64,000 nucleotides of DNA from Pseudomonadota bacterium (GTDB lineage Bacteria > Myxococcota > Myxococcia > Myxococcales > Myxococcaceae), in assembly GCA_023426545.1 (NCBI GenBank), contig JAFAAN010000016.1:62001-126000 (forward strand). Reading direction: 5' to 3'. The position numbers and the translations under genes are program-made. The notes below the pieces were generated by a model that searched no databases, had not been told where the DNA came from, and was given only the letters and a program-made list of their open reading frames with translations. This document shows positions 28,746-38,157 of the stretch, piece after piece. Positions within the stretch are counted from its first letter, which is position 1, and the number at the start of each line of letters is the position of its first letter.

Positions 28746-29692
28746 CAGCCGCCCTTCCCGCCGCGCGAGCGCCCCGAGGCCGCGCTCTGCGCGGAAGCAA
28801 CCCTCGACGGCGACATCCGCGAGCCACTGCGCGGCTCGGCCCCGAGCTGCGGGGCGGAGGCCCGGCCCCCGCCGCGCGGATCCGGCCCCATGTCCGGGAT
28901 GATGTCCGTGCTGATGGGAATGCGGGCGCCCGGCCGGTAGGGGGCGCTGGGAGTCGTTTCCGACGACGAATCGAACGACGCGGGCGCGGACGGGGCACCA
29001 CCGCCCAGGTCCGTCAGCGGCGGGAGGAAGTCCGCGTGGCCCGCATCCGCCGAGGGGGCAGGACGCCTGGGCGCGGCCGGCGGCACCCGGGCGGGTCCCG
29101 GCTGCCGGCAGTCGTCACAGATGCCCAGCGCCTGGTCGAAGGAGTCCGTCAGCGGCTTCTGGCACACGCGGCAGCCCGAGGTCGCTGGCTTCGGCGCCGC
29201 GGCCGGCTGGGAGGGCCGGGCGGGCGCCTGCTCCGTCCCCGGAGGCGCGGACGGCGGCGGCCCCAGGAAGTCGAGCAGCGGGTCCTCCACCGCCGGACGG
29301 CCCGTGCCCGGGGTCGGTGCGCCCAGGTCCGCGAAGGGGTCCACGGGCGGCGCCAGGGACGGCGGGGACAGCGCGCCTGCACCGCTGGGCTGCCCCGAGC
29401 CCCGCGCAGCCGTGCCACCGGCCGGGGGCCGGGCGGGCGCGGCAACCGGGGGCGGCGCACCGAAGTCCCCAAAGAGGTCGTCCGCGGGATTCGCGCCGGG
29501 CGCCTCACCCGTCACGGGCGTCAGGGTGACAGGGGCCGCGGGCCGTGACGCCGGAGCAGGCGCGGCCGAGGGATCGCGCCGGACCAGTTGGAGGTTCCGG
29601 CAACGAGGACACTGCGCGCGAACGCCCTTCGCGGTGATGAGCTTGTCATCGATCGCATAGGCGGCCGCGCATTTCTGACAGACGATGCGCAT
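28589..29692 (-). CDS. N-terminal part (two zinc ribbons, disordered linker) of a zinc-ribbon/TPR protein
   Basis: The frame is 367 codons, but only about the first 305 look real. Residues 1-35 are an MJ0042-type zinc ribbon (MRIVCQKCAAAYAIDDKLI... VRAQCPRCRNLQ). A second CxxC...CxxC ribbon is near 175-195 (CRVCQKPLTDS... ICDDCRQPG). Between and after them lie Pro/Ala-rich stretches. After about 28780 the frame turns into Trp/Arg/Gly sequence without character while the adjacent frame becomes a membrane helix plus TPRs. Adding one G at the G4 run (minus strand; 28772-28775) would give ...SAASGALARREGRLVAGLVGL, a smooth join. The ATG is three bases after the purH stop. Confidence 0.75.
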   Translation of the reverse strand: MRIVCQKCAAAYAIDDKLITAKGVRAQCPRCRNLQLVRRDPSAAPAPASRPAAPVTLTPVTGEAPGANPADDLFGDFGAPPPVAAPARPPAGGTAARGSGQPSGAGALSPPSLAPPVDPFADLGAPTPGTGRPAVEDPLLDFLGPPPSAPPGTEQAPARPSQPAAAPKPATSGCRVCQKPLTDSFDQALGICDDCRQPGPARVPPAAPRRPAPSADAGHADFLPPLTDLGGGAPSAPASFDSSSETTPSAPYRPGARIPISTDIIPDMGPDPRGGGRASAPQLGAEPRSGSRMSPSRVASAQSAASGRSRGGKGGWWRASSGWLSWAAARGGTSCTRSTRERRGATRGRRPRPPYRTRCRRCCRVGS

Positions 29693-29695
29693 GGC

Positions 29696-31240
29696 TCAGT
29701 GCCGGAAGTGTCGCACTCCCATCAGCACCATGGCCATCCCATGTTCGTCCGCGGCGGCAATCAACTCCGCGTCCCGAACAGAACCGCCGGGCTGTACGAC
29801 ACAGGTCGCCCCGGCCCGGGCGGCCTCGTCCAGCCCGTCCCGGAAGGGGAAGAAGGCGTCCGAGGCCACCGCGCTCCCCCGGAGGGACTCCCCACCGCGC
29901 TGCATCGCGATGCGGACCGAGTCCACCCGGTTCGTCTGTCCGCCCCCCTGGGCCAGCAGCCGGTCCCCGGAGGCAAAAACAATCGCGTTGCTCTTGACGT
30001 GCTTGCACACCTTCCAGGCGAAGCGCATGGCCCGCTCCTCCTCTGGCGTGGGGGCCCGCCTGGACACCACCTTCCACGACAGCGGCGGCTCCACGGCATC
30101 CCTGTCCATCAGGACCATGCCCCCGGACACGCTGCGGGCATCCAGCTGGGCCCGCGGCCGGGCCTGCGGGCTCGCCAGCGCGGGCCCCGCCTCCAGCAAG
30201 CGCAGGCTCTTCTTCGCCGCGAGCACCTGGAGCGCCTCCGGCGAATACGAAGGCGCGATGACCGCCTCCAGGAACGTCTCCACCATGGCCTGGGCCGTGG
30301 CCGCGTCCACCTCGCGGTTGAGCGCCACGATGCCGCCGAAGGCGGAGACCTCGTCCACGGCGCGGGCCGTGCGGTAGGCCTTCTCCAGGGAGCCCTCCAC
30401 CGCCACGCCGCACGGCGTGTTGTGCTTGATGATGACCGCGGCGGGCGCCTCGGGGAACTCCAGCAGCAGCCCCAGGGCCGCGTCCAGGTCCAGGATGTTG
30501 TTGTACGACAGCTCCTTGCCCTGAAGCACCTTGGAGAACGCCACCGTGGGCTCCGAGGGCGCGGCGTGCTCGCGATAGAAGGCGCCGCGCTGGTGGGGGT
30601 TCTCCCCGTAGCGCAGGTCCTGGGCCTTCTGGAACGTCAGCGACAGCTCGCCCGGAAACGGCTCCCCCGCTTGCGCGGACAGCCACGCGGAGATGGACGC
30701 GTCGTAGGCCGCCGTGTGCGCGAAGGCCTTGCGCATCAGCCGGCGCCGCGTGTCCTCGCCCACCGACGACTGCTGCTCCAGCTCCGCCAGCACCGCCGGA
30801 TAGTCCTCCGGGTCCACCACCACCGAGACGTGCCGGAAGTTCTTCGCGGCCGCGCGCACCATCGCGGGCCCGCCAATGTCGATCTGCTCGATGACGTCCG
30901 GCTCCGCCGCGCCCGAGGCCACCGTCTGCCGGAAGGGATACAGGTTCACCGCGACCAGGGAGATGGGCTCGATGCCGTGCGCCTTCATCTCGTCGCGGTC
31001 CGCCTCCAGCTCCAGCCGACCGAGGATGCCGCCGTGGATGCGGGGGTGGAGCGTCTTCACGCGGCCACCCAGAATCTCGGGGCTCTGCGTGTGCTCGGCG
31101 ACCTGCGTGACGGGCACTCCCGCGCCCTTGAGCGCCTCGAGCGTGCCCCCGGTGGACAGCAACCGGAAGCCCAGGCGGACGAGCCCCTGGGCAAAGGGAA
31201 CCAGACCTCGCTTATCGGAAACGCTGAGGAGAGCCAGCAC
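29696..31240 (-). CDS. purH: Bifunctional AICAR transformylase / IMP cyclohydrolase
   Basis: 514 residues, the normal length. It does the last two steps of IMP synthesis: formyl transfer from 10-formyl-THF to AICAR, then ring closure. The GTG at 31240 (GAGG 7 bases ahead) gives the family N-terminus LALLSVSDKRGLVPFAQGLVRLGFRLLSTGGT; an ATG 13 codons earlier adds an unlikely tail. The MGS-like cyclohydrolase domain spans 1-200 (VAVNLYPF, DIGGPAMVRAAAKN), the transformylase domain follows (LRYGENPHQRGAFY; IIKHNTPCGVAV; and the end DAELIAAADEHGMAMVLMGVRHFRH). First gene of a six-gene operon with LPS-export genes. Confidence 0.96.
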   Translation of the reverse strand: MLALLSVSDKRGLVPFAQGLVRLGFRLLSTGGTLEALKGAGVPVTQVAEHTQSPEILGGRVKTLHPRIHGGILGRLELEADRDEMKAHGIEPISLVAVNLYPFRQTVASGAAEPDVIEQIDIGGPAMVRAAAKNFRHVSVVVDPEDYPAVLAELEQQSSVGEDTRRRLMRKAFAHTAAYDASISAWLSAQAGEPFPGELSLTFQKAQDLRYGENPHQRGAFYREHAAPSEPTVAFSKVLQGKELSYNNILDLDAALGLLLEFPEAPAAVIIKHNTPCGVAVEGSLEKAYRTARAVDEVSAFGGIVALNREVDAATAQAMVETFLEAVIAPSYSPEALQVLAAKKSLRLLEAGPALASPQARPRAQLDARSVSGGMVLMDRDAVEPPLSWKVVSRRAPTPEEERAMRFAWKVCKHVKSNAIVFASGDRLLAQGGGQTNRVDSVRIAMQRGGESLRGSAVASDAFFPFRDGLDEAARAGATCVVQPGGSVRDAELIAAADEHGMAMVLMGVRHFRH

Positions 31241-31322
31241 GTGTAGGCCTCGGTGTGCGGGAAGCGGCGGTCCTAGCAACCACCCCCAGGGGTGTCAACG
31301 CAACACGTCGGCCCTCCGTTAG

Positions 31323-31339
31323 CGGGTGGAAACCACCCG
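31323..31339. terminator. Small hairpin after the sigma-region-4 gene
   Basis: CGGGTGG and CCACCCG form a 7-bp stem with an AAA loop just 5 bases beyond the stop of the minus-strand gene ending at 31345 and upstream of purH. It is a plausible terminator, without T-run. Confidence 0.45.
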
Positions 31340-31344
31340 ATGCA

Positions 31345-31836
<492 letters not shown>

Positions 31837-31878
31837 GTCCCCTCCACGTGAGGCCAGTCTACCCGGTTCCCGGGTATT

Positions 31879-32403
31879 CTATTGCGAACGGATCGTTTCG
31901 TCTGCGCGCGCGGTCACTGCGCTACCCAGCCGGGCGACATCCCGGACCAGATCCTGCGCTCTTTGCCGCAAGGTTGCCAACTGTGCCTCGAGCGTACGCC
32001 GATGCTCCCCCCCAAAGGCGCGGTCCCCCAGCTCCTCCTGGAACCCGTCCAGGACTCCCGCAAGGTCCCGTTCCAACTGGTCGATGTGGTTGCTGTGGAA
32101 GACATAGGACCGCTTGATGTCCTCCAGGGTGTGCCCCTCCGCCATCATCTTCTTGATGACATTGATGCGGCGCACCGCTTCCACCGGGTAGAGCCCGCGG
32201 CTCCCCTGGTGCTTCCCCTTCCGCCCCACCCGCCGGCTCCTCGGTAGCAGGCCCGCCTGCACGTACTTCCGGAACGTCGCTTCCGAGAGCCGCACGCCCC
32301 GAGGCCGGAAGATCTCCAGGATGGCGCTCGCGGGCAGGCCGCCCGCGTTCTCGCGCTCGATCCGAGCAATCTCCTCGGGAGCCAGCAGGTCCATTGATTC
32401 CAT
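31879..32403 (-). CDS. MerR-family transcriptional regulator
   Basis: 174 residues. The DNA-binding winged helix lies around residues 25-95: LPASAILEIFRPRGVRLSEATFRKYVQAGLLPRSRRVGRKGKHQGSRGLYPVEAVRRINVIKKMMAEGHTLEDI. The first helix-turn-helix and the wing with the RGLYP (normally R-Y) turn are recognisable, with an insertion between them. The rest (100-174) is a coiled-coil dimerisation helix without a cysteine-rich metal site, so the signal is not a thiol-bound metal. Two ATG codons at 32403 and 32394 are alternative starts. The sigma-region-4 gene follows by 42 bases. Confidence 0.85.
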   Translation of the reverse strand: MESMDLLAPEEIARIERENAGGLPASAILEIFRPRGVRLSEATFRKYVQAGLLPRSRRVGRKGKHQGSRGLYPVEAVRRINVIKKMMAEGHTLEDIKRSYVFHSNHIDQLERDLAGVLDGFQEELGDRAFGGEHRRTLEAQLATLRQRAQDLVRDVARLGSAVTARADETIRSQ

Positions 32404-32738
32404 TGAATATAATCTACCGAATGGGGGCCACTGAGTGCCAGAATCGACCGCCGGGTGTCAAGGCAGACCACTAGGCAAGCGGGCGTGCGTGGACGAAATC
32501 GCGCGCCTCTGGACAGGCGGCGAACGGGGTGTGCGGAGAGGGTCTTCGATGACCGGGTACGCGCGGCGCTCGGCGCAGCGCGGCGGCGTTCAGGACCGGA
32601 CGATTGGAGCGCGGGTGGCCGTGGACCCGGGCGAGCGTTGGCCCAGGCGGCGCGTCCCTGCGCGAGCTTTAGCGGGAGTGATCAGCCCCAGAAGCCGGAC
32701 CCCTTCGCGGGGCCGGTAGGGGCGGCGGACGGCGGCGC
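32404..32738. other. 335-base gene-free region between the MerR gene and a kinase operon
   Basis: Both flanking genes are on the minus strand, so this is the MerR promoter side and the kinase operon end. A hairpin sits near the kinase stop. An AT-rich stretch (ATTCCATTGAATATAATCTA, 32397-32416) just before the MerR start contains a TATAAT-like -10 element. Nothing else coding is supported. Confidence 0.5.
32695..32716. terminator. Hairpin at the end of the tandem kinase operon
   Basis: CCGG-A-CCCC pairs with GGGG-CCGG over a short loop, 23 bases beyond the kinase stop at 32739 on the minus strand. One bulged base and no T-run. Confidence 0.4.
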
Positions 32739-35189
32739 TCAGCGCCCCTTGGGCGCGCGGAACTCGCGGCTCACGGTGCCACCCGCCGTGACGGTGACTT
32801 CGTAGCGCCGCTCGCCCGAAGGGTGCTGGAACACGAGCTTGTGGACGTCAGCGGGAAGACGGTACGAGGCCCGCCCTGTCACCTCTCCCATGCGCTTGCC
32901 GTTGATGAACACCGTGGCGTAGGGCGCGGCCTGAATCTGGAGGGTGCCGTTGGCCGGCGCGGCGCGCACCTTCTCCTGGACGTCCTCGGCCGCGGAGGGC
33001 GCATCGTCGCCCCTGGGAGCCGCCGCGGTGAGCACCGCTTCGCGCATCAGCCCGTCCACCTCGGCGTCAGCGTCGGAGCCCGTGGGGCTCGTGGGCCCGG
33101 CACTTCGGGTGTCCGGTGCCGCCTCCGCGTTCGCCAGAGGCTCCGCGCCCTGCTGCGCGGTGGTGGGAGCCGCAGTCCCAGCCCCCTCCTCCCGGGCCAT
33201 CGGAGCGGAGGGCTCGGTGGCCTCGGCCCCCTGCACCGGCGCGCCCGACGCGGACGCCGGAGACACGGTGGAAGGAGACGGCTCGGAGCCCGGCCGCATC
33301 AAGGCGACAGCGCCACCGATGACGGCGAGCCCCACGGCCACCGACAGCCCCAGCCCCCATGGACGACGGGCCGACACATCACGACCGGGCGCGCTGGCGG
33401 CAGGCGCCACCACCCCCAGCCCTCCGGAGGAAGGCCGCAAGGCGCGGGGCTGCGGCTCGGGCTCCGTCGTCGACGAGGTGTCGACTTCGTCGTCACCCTC
33501 GTCGTCCCAAGCACTGGCCAGCCCGAGGACACCGGAGGCAGGCACGGCGGGAAGTCCCTCGGGGCGGCTGGGGGCCTTCGCCAGTTGAGCGCCCGAACCG
33601 CTCGCGCCCTCGCTCCCCGCGCGCTCGCCGGAGACACCTGGGGCACTGCCGTCTCGGGGCGAAGCAGAAATCGAACCGACCGAGCCGGCGGGCCCAGCCA
33701 GCGGGTTCGAGCGCTCCGGCGCTGCGCGCGCCGCCACCTCGGACGCACCTTCGGGTCGGCCCAACGTCCCCGAGACACCCATCGCCGCCAGCGAGGACTC
33801 GGACTCCGGGCCACTCGAAGCTTCCGGCGCCGAGGGCCCGCGTACCCCGGACACCTCTTCCGGTCTGACGGAGCGTCCTGGCGAGGAGGCCACGGAGTCG
33901 CCCTCCGCGCGCGCCGCGGCCTCCAGGGGCGCGGCTGAGCGAGCGGACCGCTCCGGCACGGACGCGCCCGGCGCCAGCCCGCTCTGGGGCACGGGCGACG
34001 AGGCGACCGCGGGCAGCGGCATCATCGGCGTGGCCATGGGCGGCAGCGGCGTCGAAGCCAGCGCGACGTCCTCGCCCCGCCTCGGCAGCACGAAGGTCGG
34101 CGCGTTGACGTCCTCGTCAGGAGACGTCGGCAGCGCCATCCCGCTGCGGCCGGGCGCCGCCATCACCGCGGTGGGCTCTCGCGGAGCCTGCACCGCCGCA
34201 GCGCCGGGCGCCTGTTCGCCCTCGACGACGTGCGTTCGCTCCTGCACCGTCGGAATCGCCTGGGTCAGGTTGGTGGGGAACAGGCGCCGCATGAAGGCGC
34301 TCAGGTCTGTGTCGTCCACGGACTGGGCGTGCTTCAGCACGCACTGGGCCAGGGCGCGCTCGAGCTCGGCCGCCGTCTGGAAGCGCAGCGCCGGATCCCG
34401 CTCCAGGGCCCGCACCACCGCGGCATCCAGGTCCGCGGGCACGTCGGGATTCAGCCGGGCCGGGGGCGGAATGACGCTCTGCTGCACCGCGCGCAGCACC
34501 GCCAGCTCGGAGTCGCCGTCGAACAGCCGGCCGCCCGTGAGCATCTCCCACAGCACCACGCCCAGCGCGAAGATGTCCGTGCGCGCGTCCACGGCCTCGC
34601 CCCGGGCCTGCTCGGGCGACATGTACGCGAACTTGCCCTTCAGCACGCCGGGCTGCGTGAGCTTGTTGCCCGCCTTGGCGATGCCGAAGTCCGTCAGCTT
34701 CACGGCGCCGTCGAACGACAGCAGCACGTTGTGCGGCGTGACGTCCCGGTGCACCAGGTCCAACAGCTGCCCGTTCACACGGACGCGGTGCGCGTAGTGC
34801 AGCCCCCGCGCGACCTCCGCGCCGATGTGCGCCACCAGCACGGGCGGAACCGGCTCCATCAGCTCCTTGCCGCGCTTGCGCAGCTCCCACAGCGAGCAGC
34901 CGCGCACGTACTCCATGGCCAGGTAGTACGTGTCCTCGTGCTTGTCGAAGTCGAAGATTTGAACGACGTTCGCGTGATTGAGCCGCGAGGCCAGCCGCGC
35001 CTCCGCGATGAACATCCCGACGAACTCCGGGTCGCTCGCGAGGAAGGCCCGCACGCGCTTGATGACGACTTCCTTCTCGAAGCCCTCCGCGCCGCGCGCA
35101 GTACACAAGTAGATCTCCGCCATGCCGCCCTCGGCGAGCTTGCGGCGGACGACGTACTTGCCAATGTGAGTGCCGGCTTCCAACGTCAC
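32739..35189 (-). CDS. Membrane Ser/Thr protein kinase with PEGA-type tail
   Basis: 816 residues, GTG start. The Hanks-type kinase domain spans about 11-285: glycine loop KLAEGGMAEIYLC, catalytic lysine in VVIKRV, catalytic loop LVHRDVTPHNVLL around residue 145, LTDFGIAK, and GKFAYMSPEQARGEAVDARTDIFALGVVLWEMLTG. All catalytic residues are present. A Pro/Ala/Ser-rich linker (about 300-610) contains EDVNAPTFVLP. One membrane helix (about 611-632) follows, then a linker and a C-terminal PEGA-like beta domain (about 748-816: LQIQAAPYATVFINGKRMGEVTG). The kinase would be cytoplasmic and the tail periplasmic. It is 19 bases downstream of a similar kinase. Confidence 0.92.
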   Translation of the reverse strand: MTLEAGTHIGKYVVRRKLAEGGMAEIYLCTARGAEGFEKEVVIKRVRAFLASDPEFVGMFIAEARLASRLNHANVVQIFDFDKHEDTYYLAMEYVRGCSLWELRKRGKELMEPVPPVLVAHIGAEVARGLHYAHRVRVNGQLLDLVHRDVTPHNVLLSFDGAVKLTDFGIAKAGNKLTQPGVLKGKFAYMSPEQARGEAVDARTDIFALGVVLWEMLTGGRLFDGDSELAVLRAVQQSVIPPPARLNPDVPADLDAAVVRALERDPALRFQTAAELERALAQCVLKHAQSVDDTDLSAFMRRLFPTNLTQAIPTVQERTHVVEGEQAPGAAAVQAPREPTAVMAAPGRSGMALPTSPDEDVNAPTFVLPRRGEDVALASTPLPPMATPMMPLPAVASSPVPQSGLAPGASVPERSARSAAPLEAAARAEGDSVASSPGRSVRPEEVSGVRGPSAPEASSGPESESSLAAMGVSGTLGRPEGASEVAARAAPERSNPLAGPAGSVGSISASPRDGSAPGVSGERAGSEGASGSGAQLAKAPSRPEGLPAVPASGVLGLASAWDDEGDDEVDTSSTTEPEPQPRALRPSSGGLGVVAPAASAPGRDVSARRPWGLGLSVAVGLAVIGGAVALMRPGSEPSPSTVSPASASGAPVQGAEATEPSAPMAREEGAGTAAPTTAQQGAEPLANAEAAPDTRSAGPTSPTGSDADAEVDGLMREAVLTAAAPRGDDAPSAAEDVQEKVRAAPANGTLQIQAAPYATVFINGKRMGEVTGRASYRLPADVHKLVFQHPSGERRYEVTVTAGGTVSREFRAPKGR

Positions 35190-35208
35190 GAGTGCATCCC
35201 AGGCATGG

Positions 35209-37533
35209 CTATTCGAACTTCACGCTCACCACATTGATGTCGATGGGCTTCACCTCGATACGCCGGCTGAGCGTCTTCTTGAGGTCGGAGTTGACGAACC
35301 GGCAGTCGTAGGTGCCCACGCGGAGCTCCACGGCCTCGAAGGGCGTCTCACCGAGCCGCTTGCCACCACACGTCACCTCCGCCCAGGGATGGACGACGAA
35401 GCGGACCCGGGCCAGCCGCGCCTCCTGACGCGGCTCGGGCCGGGCCGGTCGCTCTCGCGCCACCACGGGCGCGGCCACCGGACGAGGCGCGGGCTCCAGC
35501 ACGAAGCGCGCCACCTGCTCGGCGTCCTCGCCCACCGTCACCGTGCGCGTCTGCGCCTGGTAGCGCTCGGCCTCCACCCGCACGGCGACCTGCTTCCCCA
35601 CCGCCGTGTCCAGCACCACCGGGCTCCCCGCCTGACGCTGGCCGTCCACGAGCACCGCGGCGTCCGCCGGCTGCGTCTCGATGCGCAGCCGCACCGGCGC
35701 GGGGGTGGCCTCCACGGGCGGCTGCGGAACCACCGGCGGGGGCGGCAACTCGGTCGGCGTCACCGCTGGCGCCACGGCCTCACCGGACACGGGCGCCGCC
35801 GGCTCCGGAGCCAGGGGCACGGGCACCGGCGCACGCGGCGTCCATGCCGCGTACAGCACGACCGCCACGGCCATCAGGAGCAAGCCCAGGCCCACGTACA
35901 GCCAGGCCTTGCTGCTCGCCGCCGCCGCCTCGGGGGGCCGCTTCGCGGCACGCGCCATGCCCAGCGACAACGTGGGCGCGTCTTCCTCGAGCGGCTCGCC
36001 CTCCGCCAGCGGAATCACCACGCGCGAGGGCCGCGCCAGCTCCGGCATCGCGATGGTGGGCGCGTCCTCCTCCACCACGTGCCCGCCCCGGACGTGCGAG
36101 CGCGAACCAGCGCGGGCATCCACGGTGGGCGCGTCTTCGTCATCCACCGGCCGCCCGGGCGCGCCCAGGTCGAAGCGCCCCGTGCCCATCCCCGGACGGG
36201 GCGCGCCACGAGGGTCCGTCGGCGCCGCGGCGGCGCCGCCCAGCTTCACGTCCGTCAGCGTCACCCTCGCGGGCGCGCGGGCATCCACGGTGGGCGCGTC
36301 CTCTTCCACCGGCGGAGACTGCGGCGGCGACAGCACGCCCATGCCGGTGCGCGAGGGACGCTCGGGGTCCACCACGCGCCGCTGGCCCGTGAGGCGCGGC
36401 GCCGGCTTCTCCGGCTCCACCTCGAAGCGCCCCGTCCTGGCGGCGGGACGCGGGCGCAGCGCCGCGGTCGCGTCATCCTCCGGAGACAGGGGAGGCGGCC
36501 GGGGCGGCAGCGCGGGCCGAAGCCCCGTCCTTCGCGGCGGCGACTCCTGCCGCGAGCCGCCCGGGTCCAGGTCCTCCCCTGACACCTCGCCCGCCCGGGC
36601 CTCCTCGGCCAGCCGCTCCGCGAAGACGAACTTCATGAAGGCGGACAGGTCCGCGGACGAGGCGGACAGCTGACGCGCGCTCAGCCAGTCCTCCAGGGCG
36701 TGCTGGAGCTGCACCGCCTCCTGGTAGCGCTCCGACGTGTCCTTCCCGAGCGCCTTGAGCACGATGGCGTCCAGGTCCGCGGGGACGCGCGCCGTCACCT
36801 GCGACGGCGGGATGACGCGGCACTCGGACACCGCCGACAGCGTCTGGATGTCGTTGGGGCGCTTGAACAGGCGCGTGCCGGTGAGCAGTTCGTACAGCAC
36901 GATGCCCAGCGCGAAGATGTCCGAGCGGCAGTCCACGCGCACGCCGGCGGCCTGCTCCGGCGACATGTACGAGTACTTCCCCTTCAGCACCCCGGAGCGC
37001 GTGACGGTGGCCTGGTCCGCCGCCTTGGCGATGCCGAAGTCCACCACCTTCACCCCACCCTCGAACGTCACCAGGATGTTCTGCGGGGAGATGTCGCGGT
37101 GCACGATGCCCAGCGGCCGGCCCGTCGCGGGGTCCGTCCGCTTGTGCGCGTAGTCCAGGCCGGCGCAGGCCTCGATGAGGATGCGGCACACCAGCGGCAC
37201 CGGCAGCGGCTTCCCCATCAGCTCCGCCTGCTTCCACAGCCGGCGCAGGTCGTCGCCGTGGATGTACTCCATGGCGATGAAGAAGGAGTCGTCCTGGGCC
37301 CCCAGGTCGAAAATCTGCACCACGTTGGGGTGGTTGAGCCGGGCGGCGATGCGCGCCTCGTCCAGGAACATCTTGACGAAGTCGTCGTTCTCCGCGAGGT
37401 GCGGGAGGATCCGCTTGACCACCACCCGCTTGTCGGGCTCCGCGCCCTGAGGCCGCGCAAGGTAGATCTGCGCCATCCCGCCCGTGGCGAGACGCTTCAG
37501 GAGCTGATACCTGCCATAGGTTTCGATGGACAC
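35209..37533 (-). CDS. Membrane Ser/Thr protein kinase with PEGA-type tail and acidic APT repeats
   Basis: 774 residues. The GTG at 37533 gives SIETYGRYQLLKRLATGGMAQIYLA, the standard kinase start; the frame is open 27 codons upstream without homology. The domain spans about 9-280 with VVKRI, VHRDISPQNILV near residue 140, VVDFGIAKA and GKYSYMSPEQAAGVRVDCRSDIFALG. The linker carries four copies of an acidic DAPT[VIL] motif (about residues 411, 466, 489, 517). A membrane helix lies at about 540-562 (AWLYVGLGLLLMAVAVVLYAAW). Two PEGA-like beta repeats close the chain (LRIETQPADAAVLVDGQRQ; RVRFVVHPWAEVTCGGKRLGETPF). First gene of a two-kinase operon. Confidence 0.92.
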   Translation of the reverse strand: MSIETYGRYQLLKRLATGGMAQIYLARPQGAEPDKRVVVKRILPHLAENDDFVKMFLDEARIAARLNHPNVVQIFDLGAQDDSFFIAMEYIHGDDLRRLWKQAELMGKPLPVPLVCRILIEACAGLDYAHKRTDPATGRPLGIVHRDISPQNILVTFEGGVKVVDFGIAKAADQATVTRSGVLKGKYSYMSPEQAAGVRVDCRSDIFALGIVLYELLTGTRLFKRPNDIQTLSAVSECRVIPPSQVTARVPADLDAIVLKALGKDTSERYQEAVQLQHALEDWLSARQLSASSADLSAFMKFVFAERLAEEARAGEVSGEDLDPGGSRQESPPRRTGLRPALPPRPPPLSPEDDATAALRPRPAARTGRFEVEPEKPAPRLTGQRRVVDPERPSRTGMGVLSPPQSPPVEEDAPTVDARAPARVTLTDVKLGGAAAAPTDPRGAPRPGMGTGRFDLGAPGRPVDDEDAPTVDARAGSRSHVRGGHVVEEDAPTIAMPELARPSRVVIPLAEGEPLEEDAPTLSLGMARAAKRPPEAAAASSKAWLYVGLGLLLMAVAVVLYAAWTPRAPVPVPLAPEPAAPVSGEAVAPAVTPTELPPPPVVPQPPVEATPAPVRLRIETQPADAAVLVDGQRQAGSPVVLDTAVGKQVAVRVEAERYQAQTRTVTVGEDAEQVARFVLEPAPRPVAAPVVARERPARPEPRQEARLARVRFVVHPWAEVTCGGKRLGETPFEAVELRVGTYDCRFVNSDLKKTLSRRIEVKPIDINVVSVKFE
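35972..36303 (-). repeat. Four copies of a 14-base repeat coding for the DAPT motif in a kinase linker
   Basis: GTGGGCGCGTCYTC (plus strand) occurs at 35972-35985, 36056-36069, 36125-36138 and 36290-36303. Each encodes [DE]DAPT followed by a hydrophobic residue on the minus strand. Confidence 0.85.
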
Positions 37534-37662
37534 GGCGACCTGACCCGCCCCTGGACAACCACCCTCAAGTGGCCCCGAGTTCCGAGCGCGGGAAGGCCCC
37601 GAGCGTAAGCCCACCGGGGAGGAGGGTCAAACCCCCAAGCGCCCCGGAGGCCGCCTTTGTGG

Positions 37663-38004
37663 CTATCTCCGGGCGGCCCGCACCTCGCGGGTCTCCCGCA
37701 TCAGCGCCTCCAGGTCGTCCAGGTGCCGCTTCAGCACCGGCATCAGCACCGGAGCCTTGTCCACCCGGTCGAACAGGTCCAGGACCCGGTCCACCTGCCG
37801 CTCGATTTCCCCGGCCCGCGCCGGGCTGATCCGCCGCAGCAGCAGGTCCGCCCCCGCTTCCATCAGCACCCGGGCCACGGCGTCCCGCGAGGCGAGCGGC
37901 TCCTGCCTCCGCTGTCCCTCTCCCCGAATGACGCGCAATCCCGGGGCCCTGGGAGCGGGGCGGGCGGCGCTCGTCATCGTCGTGTCGAAGTCTTGGGAGT
38001 TCAC
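37663..38004 (-). CDS. Small helical protein of unknown function
   Basis: 113 residues from the GTG at 38004, chosen because GAGGAGG precedes it by 6 bases; the open frame upstream adds 15 residues without support. The chain is mostly helical (ASRDAVARVLMEAGADLLLRRISPARAGEIERQVDRVLDLFDRVDKAPVLMPVLKRHLDDLEALMRETREVRAARR) with an A/R/P-rich N-terminus. No domain is recognised. It is transcribed towards the kinase operon, about 130 bases before its start, so it could share or precede that unit. Confidence 0.6.
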   Translation of the reverse strand: MNSQDFDTTMTSAARPAPRAPGLRVIRGEGQRRQEPLASRDAVARVLMEAGADLLLRRISPARAGEIERQVDRVLDLFDRVDKAPVLMPVLKRHLDDLEALMRETREVRAARR

Positions 38005-38128
38005 CGGGTGCCTCCTCGGCGGCTGCAGGTACGACCTCAGGGTACACACCGCGAGGTGACCTCCAATTTTCTGGTCATCCGCACAGGCGGAAGCAGACCT
38101 GTAGCACCGGGGACTGACAGCACCGTCG

Positions 38129-38148
38129 AGGGCCGGATGGCCGGCCCT
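38129..38148. terminator. Hairpin after the large choice-of-anchor lipoprotein gene
   Basis: AGGGCCGG pairs with CCGGCCCT (8 bp) around an ATGG loop, 10 bases past the stop at 38158 on the minus strand. A likely terminator separating it from the small gene. Confidence 0.6.
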
Positions 38149-38157
38149 TCGCCTGCG

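Noticed and set aside
28453..29001. Third open frame over the zinc-ribbon/TPR frameshift region
   Set aside because: Arg/Gly-rich with no signature, so it is a composition effect.
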